Shown in pieces: positions 18,967 through 26,129 of a stretch of 64,000 nt of DNA. The DNA comes from Pseudorhodoferax sp. Leaf265 (GTDB lineage Bacteria; Pseudomonadota; Gammaproteobacteria; Burkholderiales; Burkholderiaceae_C). The translations under genes were made by a program, and so were the position numbers. Each line of letters starts with the position of its first letter. The stretch's first letter is position 1. The stretch covers positions 188,712 to 252,711 of the forward strand of contig NZ_LMMT01000012.1 in NCBI RefSeq assembly GCF_001422365.1, written 5' to 3'. Under the pieces are notes generated by a model, which saw nothing but the letters and a program-made list of their open reading frames with translations, ran no database searches and was not told the origin of the DNA.

Positions 18967-19110
18967 ATGAAAAACACCCTCGTCCTCACGATCGCTCTCC
19001 TCGGTGCCGCCGCCAACATTGCCTGGGCCGGCAGCCAGCCGTCCGTCCCGTCTTCGCCCTCGCACCCGCCGCTGCAGTGCGCCTGCGTGATCGGCGACCC
19101 GGTCGCCTGA
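18967..19110 (+). CDS. Small putative secreted peptide (47 aa)
   Basis: A short ORF, MKNTLVLTIALLGAAANIAW..., with a lysine followed by a hydrophobic core and an Ala-x-Ala-like cleavage site around residues 20-22 (AWAG). The mature part is about 26 residues, rich in Ser and Pro, with a CAC pair near the end. It lies divergent from putA and upstream of a DedA gene. I do not recognise a family, and the ribosome binding site is weak. An inverted repeat (GGCGAC-CCG-GTCGCC) overlaps its end, with a T-run eight bases later. It may be a real export peptide or a chance ORF. Confidence 0.4.
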   Translation: MKNTLVLTIALLGAAANIAWAGSQPSVPSSPSHPPLQCACVIGDPVA

Positions 19111-19165
19111 GGCCGTTTTTCCTCTTCCCCTTCTCTTTCTTCTTCAGCCCACGGAGTTCCAGCCC

Positions 19166-19798
19166 ATGCAAGCCTTGTCGTCACTGATGGTCGAGTACGG
19201 GCTGGCGCTCGTCTTCGCCGTCACGCTGGCGGCGCGGGCCGGGCTGCCATTGCCGGCCGCGCCGCTGCTGGTCGTGGCCGGCGGCGTTGCTGCGGCCTCG
19301 CCGGGCGGCCTGCTGGCCCTGTGGCTGCCGGCGCTGGCCGTGGCCATCGTCGCCAACGTGCTGGGCGACGGCATCTGGTACCTGGCGGGCCGGCGTTACG
19401 GCCACCGCATCATGGGCCTGCTGTGCCGCTTCTCGCTGTCGCCCGACTCCTGCGTGGTCGGCAGCGAATCCTTGATGGCGCGCCACGGCGGCGGCGCGCT
19501 GCTGGCCGCCAAGTTCGTGCCGGGCGTGTCGGTGGTCGCCGCGCCCATGGCCGGTGCGCTGGGCATGTCCCCGCGCCGCTTCCTGCGCAACGACACGCTG
19601 GCCAGCGCGCTGTGGTCGGCGCTGTACCTGGCGCTGGGCGCGGTGTTCAGCCGCCAGCTCGGCACGCTGCTGGACGGGCTGGCCGCTGCCGGCATGGCAC
19701 TGGCCGCCCTGGCGGCGCTGGGCCTCGCAGGCTTTGGCGCCTGGCGCTGGTGGCACCGGCACGGCGATCAAGACGTCGAGGGCGTCGGCGCGGCCTGA
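19166..19798 (+). CDS. DedA-family (SNARE-associated/VTT domain) membrane protein
   Basis: A 210-residue inner-membrane protein. It shows the DedA pattern: a re-entrant N-terminal segment with glycine/proline (RAGLPLPAAPLLVVAGG), the loop GDGIWYLAGRRYG, and the conserved KFVPGVSVVAAPMAGALGM stretch before two C-terminal helices. DedA proteins support membrane homeostasis, and some act as polyprenyl- or phospholipid flippases. GGAG lies upstream of the ATG. It stands alone between the small peptide ORF and a gene-free region. Confidence 0.9.
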   Translation: MQALSSLMVEYGLALVFAVTLAARAGLPLPAAPLLVVAGGVAAASPGGLLALWLPALAVAIVANVLGDGIWYLAGRRYGHRIMGLLCRFSLSPDSCVVGSESLMARHGGGALLAAKFVPGVSVVAAPMAGALGMSPRRFLRNDTLASALWSALYLALGAVFSRQLGTLLDGLAAAGMALAALAALGLAGFGAWRWWHRHGDQDVEGVGAA

Positions 19799-20203
19799 CA
19801 CGGCGGCACACCCGCGCGCTTTCAAGCCGCAAGGGCGGCCGGCCCGTCTTCGGCCAGGAGCCGGCCCGGGCCGACAGGTCAGACGCCTTTGAGTGGGTTG
19901 ATCGCGGTCACGGTGGGGTGCAGCGGACCACAGGCGCAGGCCGCCTTCTCAGATGACAAGGAAAGTGAAAAACGGGCCGTTGATTTCAAACACCTTTTTC
20001 ATCCTCTGTTTCACTGGCGTTGGTTCTGCTGCCACATTTAATGAAAACTTCTGCCTGCTGCGACATTAAAAGTGCAAAAAAGCTGACGCCCGTGGGCGGC
20101 TGCTTTGGGCCCTCAGCAGCCACTCGCCGGCCTGATTTCGTCGCTCAAATGCAGACGTTCTGCAGCGAGCTGAGCAGCATGTGGACGCCGTGGTCCATAA
20201 CAC
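19799..20203. other. Gene-free boundary between high-GC region and the 20-32 kb island
   Basis: No convincing gene is seen on either strand. The left part is GC-rich like the flank, and base composition then changes to AT-rich around position 19,960. It contains a clear leftward terminator. The composition step suggests the edge of an acquired segment; no insertion sequence or tRNA end is visible here. Confidence 0.5.
20076..20106 (-). terminator. Rho-independent terminator ending the leftward GntR genes
   Basis: Read on the minus strand, AAAGC pairs with GCTTT around an inner CGCCC/GGGCG stem, giving roughly 12 paired bases with two small mismatches and a 2-base loop. Six T residues follow. 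It lies about 100 bp beyond the stop of the last island gene. Confidence 0.75.
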
Positions 20204-21007
20204 TTATGCCAGATGGTCGTCCGTGTCATGCACGATCTGTCCGGCCCCGGTCGTGTTGACAGCCTCGGCGTTCAAATCCATCAGGATACGGCTGCGCTCA
20301 CCCGTAAAGGTGATCGTGATGTACTGCACTGGCTGCTTGCGCCGGTCGTGCATGAGCCGAACGATGCGCACCAACGGTGCGCCCATCTCAACCTTCAGCA
20401 GTCCGGCCATGACAGGGTCTGCGGCTACCGCGGTCGTTTCCTGAATCACACGGCCGAACTTCACGCCCTCGGCCATTAAGATCTCGAACAGGGCCTGCTT
20501 CCTCAAGGCGTTCTCAGTGACATTACGACCGATTGAATGGGGCACCCAGGCGTCCGTCACCATCATCGGCACGCCCCGGATCGAGCGTAGACGTACAGCA
20601 TGCACCGCCGCTTCACCTTCGGGGAGCTGAAGCTGCTGCGCCACCATGGCCGGTGCTGACATGGTCTGTACCTTCAGTACCGTCACTTCGGTCTCGCGCG
20701 CCTGCTTTCCCAGCGAAGCGAGCAGGCCGAAGCTGGCCTGCTGGCGTGCGGCGCGTGGCGCTGCACGTACAAAGGTACCGCGGCCTGGGAGCTTCTCTAC
20801 AAGGCCAAGTTGCTCCAGGTCCGCCACAGCGCGTCGCACTGTGATGCGCGAAACGTCAAACTGGGCGCAGAGCGCGTCCTCGGCAGGTATGAGGCTGCCC
20901 AACGGGTATACGCCCTGTGCGATCTGATCGCGCAACACCACGAAGAGTTGGCGGTGCAAGGCTGTACCGGGAGTTCTGCGCAGGTGAGATGTGTTCGCAA
21001 TGTCCAT
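20204..21007 (-). CDS. GntR-family (HutC subfamily) transcriptional regulator 1
   Basis: About 267 residues: an N-terminal winged helix (ALHRQLFVVLRDQIAQG, recognition helix region VSRITVRRAVADLE) and a C-terminal UTRA ligand-binding domain from about residue 95. UTRA regulators are usually repressors released by a pathway metabolite. An ATG 48 bases upstream is possible; the chosen start lies just before the DNA-binding domain. It is the distal member of two tandem related GntR genes at the end of the catabolic island, followed by a terminator. It is likely to regulate that island. Confidence 0.88.
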   Translation of the reverse strand: MDIANTSHLRRTPGTALHRQLFVVLRDQIAQGVYPLGSLIPAEDALCAQFDVSRITVRRAVADLEQLGLVEKLPGRGTFVRAAPRAARQQASFGLLASLGKQARETEVTVLKVQTMSAPAMVAQQLQLPEGEAAVHAVRLRSIRGVPMMVTDAWVPHSIGRNVTENALRKQALFEILMAEGVKFGRVIQETTAVAADPVMAGLLKVEMGAPLVRIVRLMHDRRKQPVQYITITFTGERSRILMDLNAEAVNTTGAGQIVHDTDDHLA

Positions 21008-21249
21008 TGAAGTTCCCGGGAGGCGGAGCGGGCACGCCATGCCGTCATGGCCCATTTTGCCCGCGCTGTGACAGGCTCTGGATGCATCCGAAGTGACCAG
21101 CTGGCAGCTCTCTTCTCAGACAATCAGACAGTGCGGACTTCGCCCGTCGGCGGTCTCTGGAGAGCACGAAGAGATGCTTGCCACTTCCGATGACGACCGC
21201 GAGATCCTTTGGATGTTGTATCGCTGCGGTCAGTCCGGATGACCAAGAT

Positions 21250-22068
21250 TCACACCAGCACGGTGTGCTGGTAGCTCCCGGCAGAAAGCGTATTGATCGC
21301 GGAGGCTGGAATCTCCATCAGCAGTCGCGTGCGCTCAGGCGTGACCACGGTGGTCAGATGGTACGCCGGGCGGTCCTCAAGGTCGTAGAACAGCCTGGTG
21401 ACCTGGATCAGCGGGGTTCCCACGTCCGTCTTGAGCAGGCGTGCGTGCTGCGGCGCGGCAGCGATGGCAGAGAACTCCTGCACCACCTTGCCGAACTCCA
21501 CGCCCTTGCTGATGATGATCTCGAATAAGGCCTTCTTCAGCAGGCTGTCAGGCGTGATGTCGGCGGCCCACTTGGCCTGCACCCATGCTTCCGTCACCAT
21601 CAATGGCGTCTTGCCGGCGCTACGCAAGCGCACGACGTGGTGGGCCAGGCCGTTCGGCTCCAATTCCAGCAGCAGCGCGATGTCTCCCGGGGCCGGCACG
21701 GTCTCCACGAGCAGCACCTGTACTGTCGTGTCCTTCGCCTGTCGCGTGAGAGCTTCGAGAAGCGGGAGGGTGGCCTCACGTCTGCTGCCATCCTTGCGCG
21801 CCAGCACGAACGTGCCTTTGCCAGGCACCTTGCGCACCAATCCATGTGATTCAAGGTCCGCCACTGCGCGCCGCACCGTGATGCGCGACACGCCGAACAT
21901 CCGCTCCAGGTCTGCTTCCTTGGGGATGGCGGCATCGACGTGGAAGCTGCCGCGCACGATTTGGTCGCGCAGGACGATGTAAAGCTGGCGATGCAAGGCG
22001 GTGCCGGGCGACCGTTGCAGCGCAGTGGTCATGCCGGGAGGTTTGGGCACCGGTTGTTCAGAGCGCAT
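21250..22068 (-). CDS. GntR-family (HutC subfamily) transcriptional regulator 2
   Basis: A 272-residue paralogue of the next GntR gene, with the same layout of winged helix plus UTRA domain. The recognition segment VSRITVRRAVADLE is identical to its neighbour's, while the UTRA domains differ. The two proteins may therefore bind the same DNA but sense different ligands. A palindrome with CAAGG/CCTTG arms lies about 29 bp before the start codon, consistent with autoregulation. A second in-frame ATG twelve codons in is an alternative start. Confidence 0.88.
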   Translation of the reverse strand: MRSEQPVPKPPGMTTALQRSPGTALHRQLYIVLRDQIVRGSFHVDAAIPKEADLERMFGVSRITVRRAVADLESHGLVRKVPGKGTFVLARKDGSRREATLPLLEALTRQAKDTTVQVLLVETVPAPGDIALLLELEPNGLAHHVVRLRSAGKTPLMVTEAWVQAKWAADITPDSLLKKALFEIIISKGVEFGKVVQEFSAIAAAPQHARLLKTDVGTPLIQVTRLFYDLEDRPAYHLTTVVTPERTRLLMEIPASAINTLSAGSYQHTVLV

Positions 22069-22096
22069 GGGAACTCAGAATGGCACAGAATCATCT

Positions 22097-22112
22097 CAAG
22101 GATATTACCTTG
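22097..22112. promoter_or_regulatory. Candidate GntR operator CAAGG-ATATTA-CCTTG
   Basis: A 5-bp perfect inverted repeat with a 6-bp AT spacer lies directly upstream of GntR gene 2. It resembles each half of the larger palindrome upstream of the island's transporter gene: the 14-mer AAGGATATTACCTT matches AAGGTACTTACGTT at 10 of 14 positions. A shared regulator is inferred. Confidence 0.5.
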
Positions 22113-22145
22113 TCACCTCCGAGCCTTGCTGTGTACGCATGCAGG

Positions 22146-23116
22146 TCAGTCGACGCTCATCTTCGAATCCCTGATCACCTTGCCCCAGCGGTCGATCTCT
22201 TCCGCAATGTAGTTGGAGAACTCCGCCGGGCTGCTGCTCATGGTGACCATCACCCCCTGGCTTGTGAACTTCGACGCCACCGCTGGATCGTGCATGGCCG
22301 TGCGGATCGCCTTCTCCAGAACGGCCAGGATGTCGCTCGGAGTTCCCGCCTTGGCCGTGACCCCCCACCACACGTTGAGTGCGATGTCTCCGTGGCCCAA
22401 CTCCTTGAGCGTGGGCGCCGACGGGAACTGCGGCAGGCGCTGGTCCACGCCGACCCCGATCACCCGCATCTTGCCCCCCAGCACAAGTGGGCCAGCAGAT
22501 GTGACCGTGTCATACATAAAGTCCACCTTGCCGCCTGCAACGTCCAGCAGTGCCGGTGCCGAACCCTTGTAGGGAACGTGTGTGTGCATGGACTGCGTCT
22601 TGGCCGAGAAGAGCGCACCGAACAGATGGCCGCCCGTGCCCACGCCTTGGGACGCATAGGTCAACGTCTTGCCGGAGCTCGCGGCCTTGAACAGGTCGTC
22701 GAAGGTTTTGTACGGACTGTCGTTCGGGACCACGAGAAATCCGGGGGAGACGACCAGCTTCGTCACGCCCTGGAGGTCCTTCCTGGGGTCATACGAAAGC
22801 TTGCTGGCCAGGCTGGGATTCAGCCCTAGCGCCGGCAGGTCGCCCATGAAGAGCGTGTACCCATCTGCAGGTGCCTGCTTGACCACGCTCACCGCGGGCT
22901 GGGCCAGGCCGCCGGGTCGGTTGTCGACGATCACGGGCTGATGCACGATCTCGGCAACAGCTTGTTGCCGACTTCTCGTGCAAGCTGGTCGGTGATGCCG
23001 CCCGGTGCGTATGGAACGACGATGCGGATGGGCTTGGAGGGAAAGGCCTGCGCCATTGCAAGCAGCGGGCACGCCGCCGCGAGAATGATGGTCAACCGGG
23101 TGATGAACGCCTTCAT
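22146..23116 (-). pseudogene. TctC/Bug-family solute-binding protein with a single-base frameshift
   Basis: The start is clear: AGGAGA seven bases before ATG, then a signal peptide (MKAFITRLTIILAAACPLLA) and the family opening AFPSKPIRIVVPYAPGG. This frame runs to REVGNKL and then ends at a stop after CISP. The rest of the protein (EIVHQPVIVDNRPGG onward to the natural end) continues in another frame. One missing base near 22,955-22,966 explains the break, since adding one base restores the family-typical spacing. These proteins bind carboxylates for TTT transporters or signalling. Its start overlaps the flavin reductase stop. It could be a true pseudogene or a sequencing error. Confidence 0.8.
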
Positions 23117-24228
23117 TTGCTGTCTCCTGGAGTGGATTGGGATGGCTGATGGCCTAACTGGTGCGAGAGCGCGCGGCAGGCCTTGAGCAACGCCTGCGGT
23201 GCCGCGCCGTGCCAATCGGGTGTAAGCCGATCGACCTGGGAAAGGATGGCAAGCGTCATGACCATGACGCCGCGCGCATCGAAGATCGGCGCCGCGAAGG
23301 CATTGGTCGGGATCTTGTGCAGTCGCATGGCGAGCGCCGGGTCGACAACGCGCGCCATGCCGTGTTCGCGCGCTGCGGCAACGTCCGCTTCGAAAGCTGA
23401 GCGCTGCGCAGCCTCGTCTTCCTCGGGGCCGCGAAAGACGCGCAGGTCTTCCTCGATGAAGCTGCGGGTGACGTCGCTGGGCAGGAAGGCCGCGAAGGCG
23501 CGCCCGGCCGCAGAGATCGTCACGCCGTAGACCAGGCCCACCCGCAGGTTGTCGCTGATGGGGTGTTCTGATGGCTCCCAGTTCACGACCGTGGGGCCAT
23601 GGTTACCCCACACAGACAGGCACAGGGTATGTTGCCCCACGGACTCGCAGATGGCCGGCATCTCGGCCGCCACGCGCTTCACGTCCTGCGCACGCGCCGG
23701 CTTGTCCCAGCCAATCTGCGTCGATATGGGCCCGAGGTCGTGCGCATAGGTGCTCATGTAACGGCCTCCGCCGAAGGCCAAAGGTCGGCGGCTGGAGTGC
23801 CCCACCCGCTCGACGCGCCCGACAAAGACCACGTGATCGCCTGCAGGATAGGACGCCACTTTGACGCACTCCAGGTGCGCAGCTGAGCCACTGATCACGG
23901 GGGCGCCTCCAAGACCGTCCTGATGTTCGATGCCCACAAACTTCTCGTCGTGCGACTTTGCAAACTGGTTGGACACGTGGATCTGATCGTCGGCCAGGAT
24001 GTTCACGACGAAGTGATCGCCGCCATTGAACGCTGCATGGCTGCGGGACGTGAGCGCCTGACACCAGAGCACCAGCGGAGGGTCCAGCGAAACTGAGCTG
24101 AACGAGTTGGCCGTGACACCGTGTGCCTTGCCATCGGCCGTGCGCGTCGTGACGATGGTCACGCCGGTCGTGAATGTGCCGAACACATTGCGCAACTGGC
24201 GCTTGTCAAATGAATCGAGAGTTGGCAT
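23113..24228 (-). CDS. Flavin reductase fused to an IclR-type effector-binding domain
   Basis: A 371-residue two-domain protein. Residues 1 to about 165 form an HpaC-like FMN-binding split barrel (FGTFTTGVTIVTT, VTANSFSSVSLDPPLVL, HFVVNILADDQ). Residues from about 175 resemble the ligand-binding domain of IclR regulators (VNWEPSEHPISDNLRVG, GRAFAAFLP, AAPIFDARGVMVMTLAI), but there is no winged-helix part. Flavin reductases supply FMNH2 or FADH2 to two-component oxygenases, here most likely the RutA-like enzyme of the island. The extra domain may let substrate control flavin reduction. The start has AAGGAG eight bases upstream. Confidence 0.88.
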   Translation of the reverse strand: MPTLDSFDKRQLRNVFGTFTTGVTIVTTRTADGKAHGVTANSFSSVSLDPPLVLWCQALTSRSHAAFNGGDHFVVNILADDQIHVSNQFAKSHDEKFVGIEHQDGLGGAPVISGSAAHLECVKVASYPAGDHVVFVGRVERVGHSSRRPLAFGGGRYMSTYAHDLGPISTQIGWDKPARAQDVKRVAAEMPAICESVGQHTLCLSVWGNHGPTVVNWEPSEHPISDNLRVGLVYGVTISAAGRAFAAFLPSDVTRSFIEEDLRVFRGPEEDEAAQRSAFEADVAAAREHGMARVVDPALAMRLHKIPTNAFAAPIFDARGVMVMTLAILSQVDRLTPDWHGAAPQALLKACRALSHQLGHQPSQSTPGDSK

Positions 24229-24265
24229 AGGGTCTCCTTGTCAGTGCGATACGTGGGCCACGGGC

Positions 24266-25471
24266 TCAGCCTTCCATGCCCAGCAGGTGGCCGAACAGCC
24301 GCTGCTTGGACGCGAGATAGACAGCGTTCTCTCGATCGGGCGCAATCACCAACGGAACGCGCTCGGCGATCTCCAGACCGAAGTCGGCGAGGCCCTCGTA
24401 CTTGCGGGGGTTATTTGTCATGAGGCGCATCCGAGACACGCCGATCTGCCGCAGGATCTGCGCACCAATGGCGTAGTCGCGCTGGTCTGCGGGAAAGCCG
24501 AGCGCAAGGTTGGCTTGCACCGTGTCTGCCCCGCCATCCTGCAGCGCATACGCGCGCAGCTTGTGCAGCAGGCCGATTCCTCGCCCCTCATGGCCGCGCA
24601 GGTAGACAATGGCGCCGCAGCCCGCTGCCGCAACCAGGCTCATCGACTGAGACAGCTGGGGCGCGCAATCGCAGCGCAGCGAGCCGAATACCTCTCCAGC
24701 CAGGCATTCCGAATGCACACGCACCAGCGGCGACGCGTCTTCGCCCGGCTGGCCCATCACCAGAGCAAGATGCTCCTGGCCGTTGGACAGCTCACGGTAC
24801 CCGTGGAGCTCAAAGACGCCGTACTTGGTCGGCAGTCGGCAACTGGACACGCGCTCGACGATGACCTCGTGGCGCTTACGCCAGGCGATGAGGTCGGCGA
24901 TCGTGACCATCAGCAAGCCGTGATCGCGTGCGAAGTCCTCCAGTCGCGGTCGTCGGGCCATGCTGCCGTCCTCGTTGACGATCTCCACCAGCACGCCACC
25001 TGGGCGCAAACCCGCCAGCCGCGCGAGGTCCACGGAAGCCTCGGTGTGGCCCGGCCGTGCGAGTACGCCACCTTCCCGTGCACGCAGGGGGAACACATGG
25101 CCGGGGCGATTGAAGTCTGCAGGCCCGACCATCGGGTCGACCAGCGCGCGCAGCGTGGCAGCGCGGTCGGCCGCGGAGATTCCTGTGCTGGTGCCATGCC
25201 TGTAATCCACAGTGACCGTGTAAGCGGTGCCCATGGCGTCGGCGTTCTGCGCCACCATTTGCGGCAACGCGAGCGCGTCCAGGCGCTCGCCAGGCAAGCC
25301 GATGCAGATCACGCCGCTGCTGTGCCGAACCATGAACGCCAAGCGCTCCGGTGTGGCGTGCTCTGCGGCGAGGATCAGGTCGCCTTCGTTCTCACGGTCT
25401 TCGCTGTCGACGACGACGACCATCTCGCCCCTCGCGATGGCCGCGAGAGCCTGGTCTATGGATGCAGTCAT
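24266..25471 (-). CDS. ribBA: Bifunctional 3,4-dihydroxy-2-butanone 4-phosphate synthase / GTP cyclohydrolase II
   Basis: A 401-residue riboflavin-biosynthesis enzyme. The RibB half has DSEDRENEGDL and RHGTSTGISAADRA. The RibA half has the zinc cysteines in HSECLAGEVFGSLRCDC and the GTP-site stretch RGHEGRGIGL, plus TNNPRKYEGL. It makes two riboflavin precursors from ribulose 5-phosphate and GTP. A longer in-frame start 111 bases upstream is rejected because AAGGA precedes this ATG and the domain begins here. It lies between the flavin reductase and leuD, with 25-40 bp gaps, so it is probably a pathway-linked copy boosting flavin for the oxygenase. Confidence 0.95.
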   Translation of the reverse strand: MTASIDQALAAIARGEMVVVVDSEDRENEGDLILAAEHATPERLAFMVRHSSGVICIGLPGERLDALALPQMVAQNADAMGTAYTVTVDYRHGTSTGISAADRAATLRALVDPMVGPADFNRPGHVFPLRAREGGVLARPGHTEASVDLARLAGLRPGGVLVEIVNEDGSMARRPRLEDFARDHGLLMVTIADLIAWRKRHEVIVERVSSCRLPTKYGVFELHGYRELSNGQEHLALVMGQPGEDASPLVRVHSECLAGEVFGSLRCDCAPQLSQSMSLVAAAGCGAIVYLRGHEGRGIGLLHKLRAYALQDGGADTVQANLALGFPADQRDYAIGAQILRQIGVSRMRLMTNNPRKYEGLADFGLEIAERVPLVIAPDRENAVYLASKQRLFGHLLGMEG

Positions 25472-25496
25472 GGCGGAATCCTTGTCTCGTTGGCGG

Positions 25497-26129
25497 TCAT
25501 GCCGCCGCGGGTTCGAAAGGCAATTGCGCCCAGGGGCGGAGTTCACGGTCGTGCCGGCACCAGGCTGCGATGTCCTCGGCATGGCGGCGCGTCATGTCGA
25601 TCTCGTCCCAGCCGTTAAGGAGCCGGGTGCGCCAGACCGGATCAACGGTGAAGTCGAACGACCGCCTCTCGACCGTCAGGTTGCAGGCTTGCAGGTCCAG
25701 GTTCATCCGAACGCCACCCGGCGCCAGCAAAGTGAACAGGACTTCCATGTCGTGCTCATCGACGCGCGCAGGCAGCAAGCCGTTGTTGACCGCGTTGGCT
25801 GCGAAGATGTCGCCGTACGAGGGGGCGAGCACGCAGCGCACGCCGGCATCGACGAGCGCGTAGACAGCCCCTTCTCGTGACGAACCGCTGCCGAAGTTCC
25901 GACCGGCGGCAATGATGCCGACGCCTTGGTTAATCGGAGCGTTCAGCGGGAAGTCCTCTCGCAACTCTCCATCCGACCCGCGCCGCAGGTCGTGAAACAG
26001 ATACGGGGCGTAACCTGACGGCGGCCGACGTGCCTCCTTCATGTACCGGGCGGGAAACACCTGGTCGGTGTCGATGTTGATCTGCGGCAACGCGCAGGCG
26101 ATCGCCTGCAGGCGAACGATCGGCGTCAT
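25497..26129 (-). CDS. LeuD-like small subunit of an aconitase-family hydratase/isomerase
   Basis: A 210-residue swivel-domain subunit (family: 3-isopropylmalate dehydratase small subunit). It has NIDTDQVFPARY near the N terminus and the active-site loop NFGSGSSREGAVYAL. In biosynthetic LeuD this loop normally reads SSREHAPWAL; the change from His-Ala-Pro-Trp to Gly-Ala-Val-Tyr suggests a different substrate. Its ATG overlaps the LeuC-like stop (TAATG). It lies in a catabolic operon, so hydration of a maleate- or citraconate-type acid is more likely than leucine synthesis. Confidence 0.88.
   Translation of the reverse strand: MTPIVRLQAIACALPQINIDTDQVFPARYMKEARRPPSGYAPYLFHDLRRGSDGELREDFPLNAPINQGVGIIAAGRNFGSGSSREGAVYALVDAGVRCVLAPSYGDIFAANAVNNGLLPARVDEHDMEVLFTLLAPGGVRMNLDLQACNLTVERRSFDFTVDPVWRTRLLNGWDEIDMTRRHAEDIAAWCRHDRELRPWAQLPFEPAAA

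Noticed and set aside
14350-19065. Very long open frames antisense to or overlapping putA (up to 1571 codons) and a 953-codon frame on the opposite strand
   Set aside because: They are shadow frames created by high GC in the third codon position; their translations are Arg/Pro/Gly or His/Gln rich and have no domains, while the PutA frame is complete.
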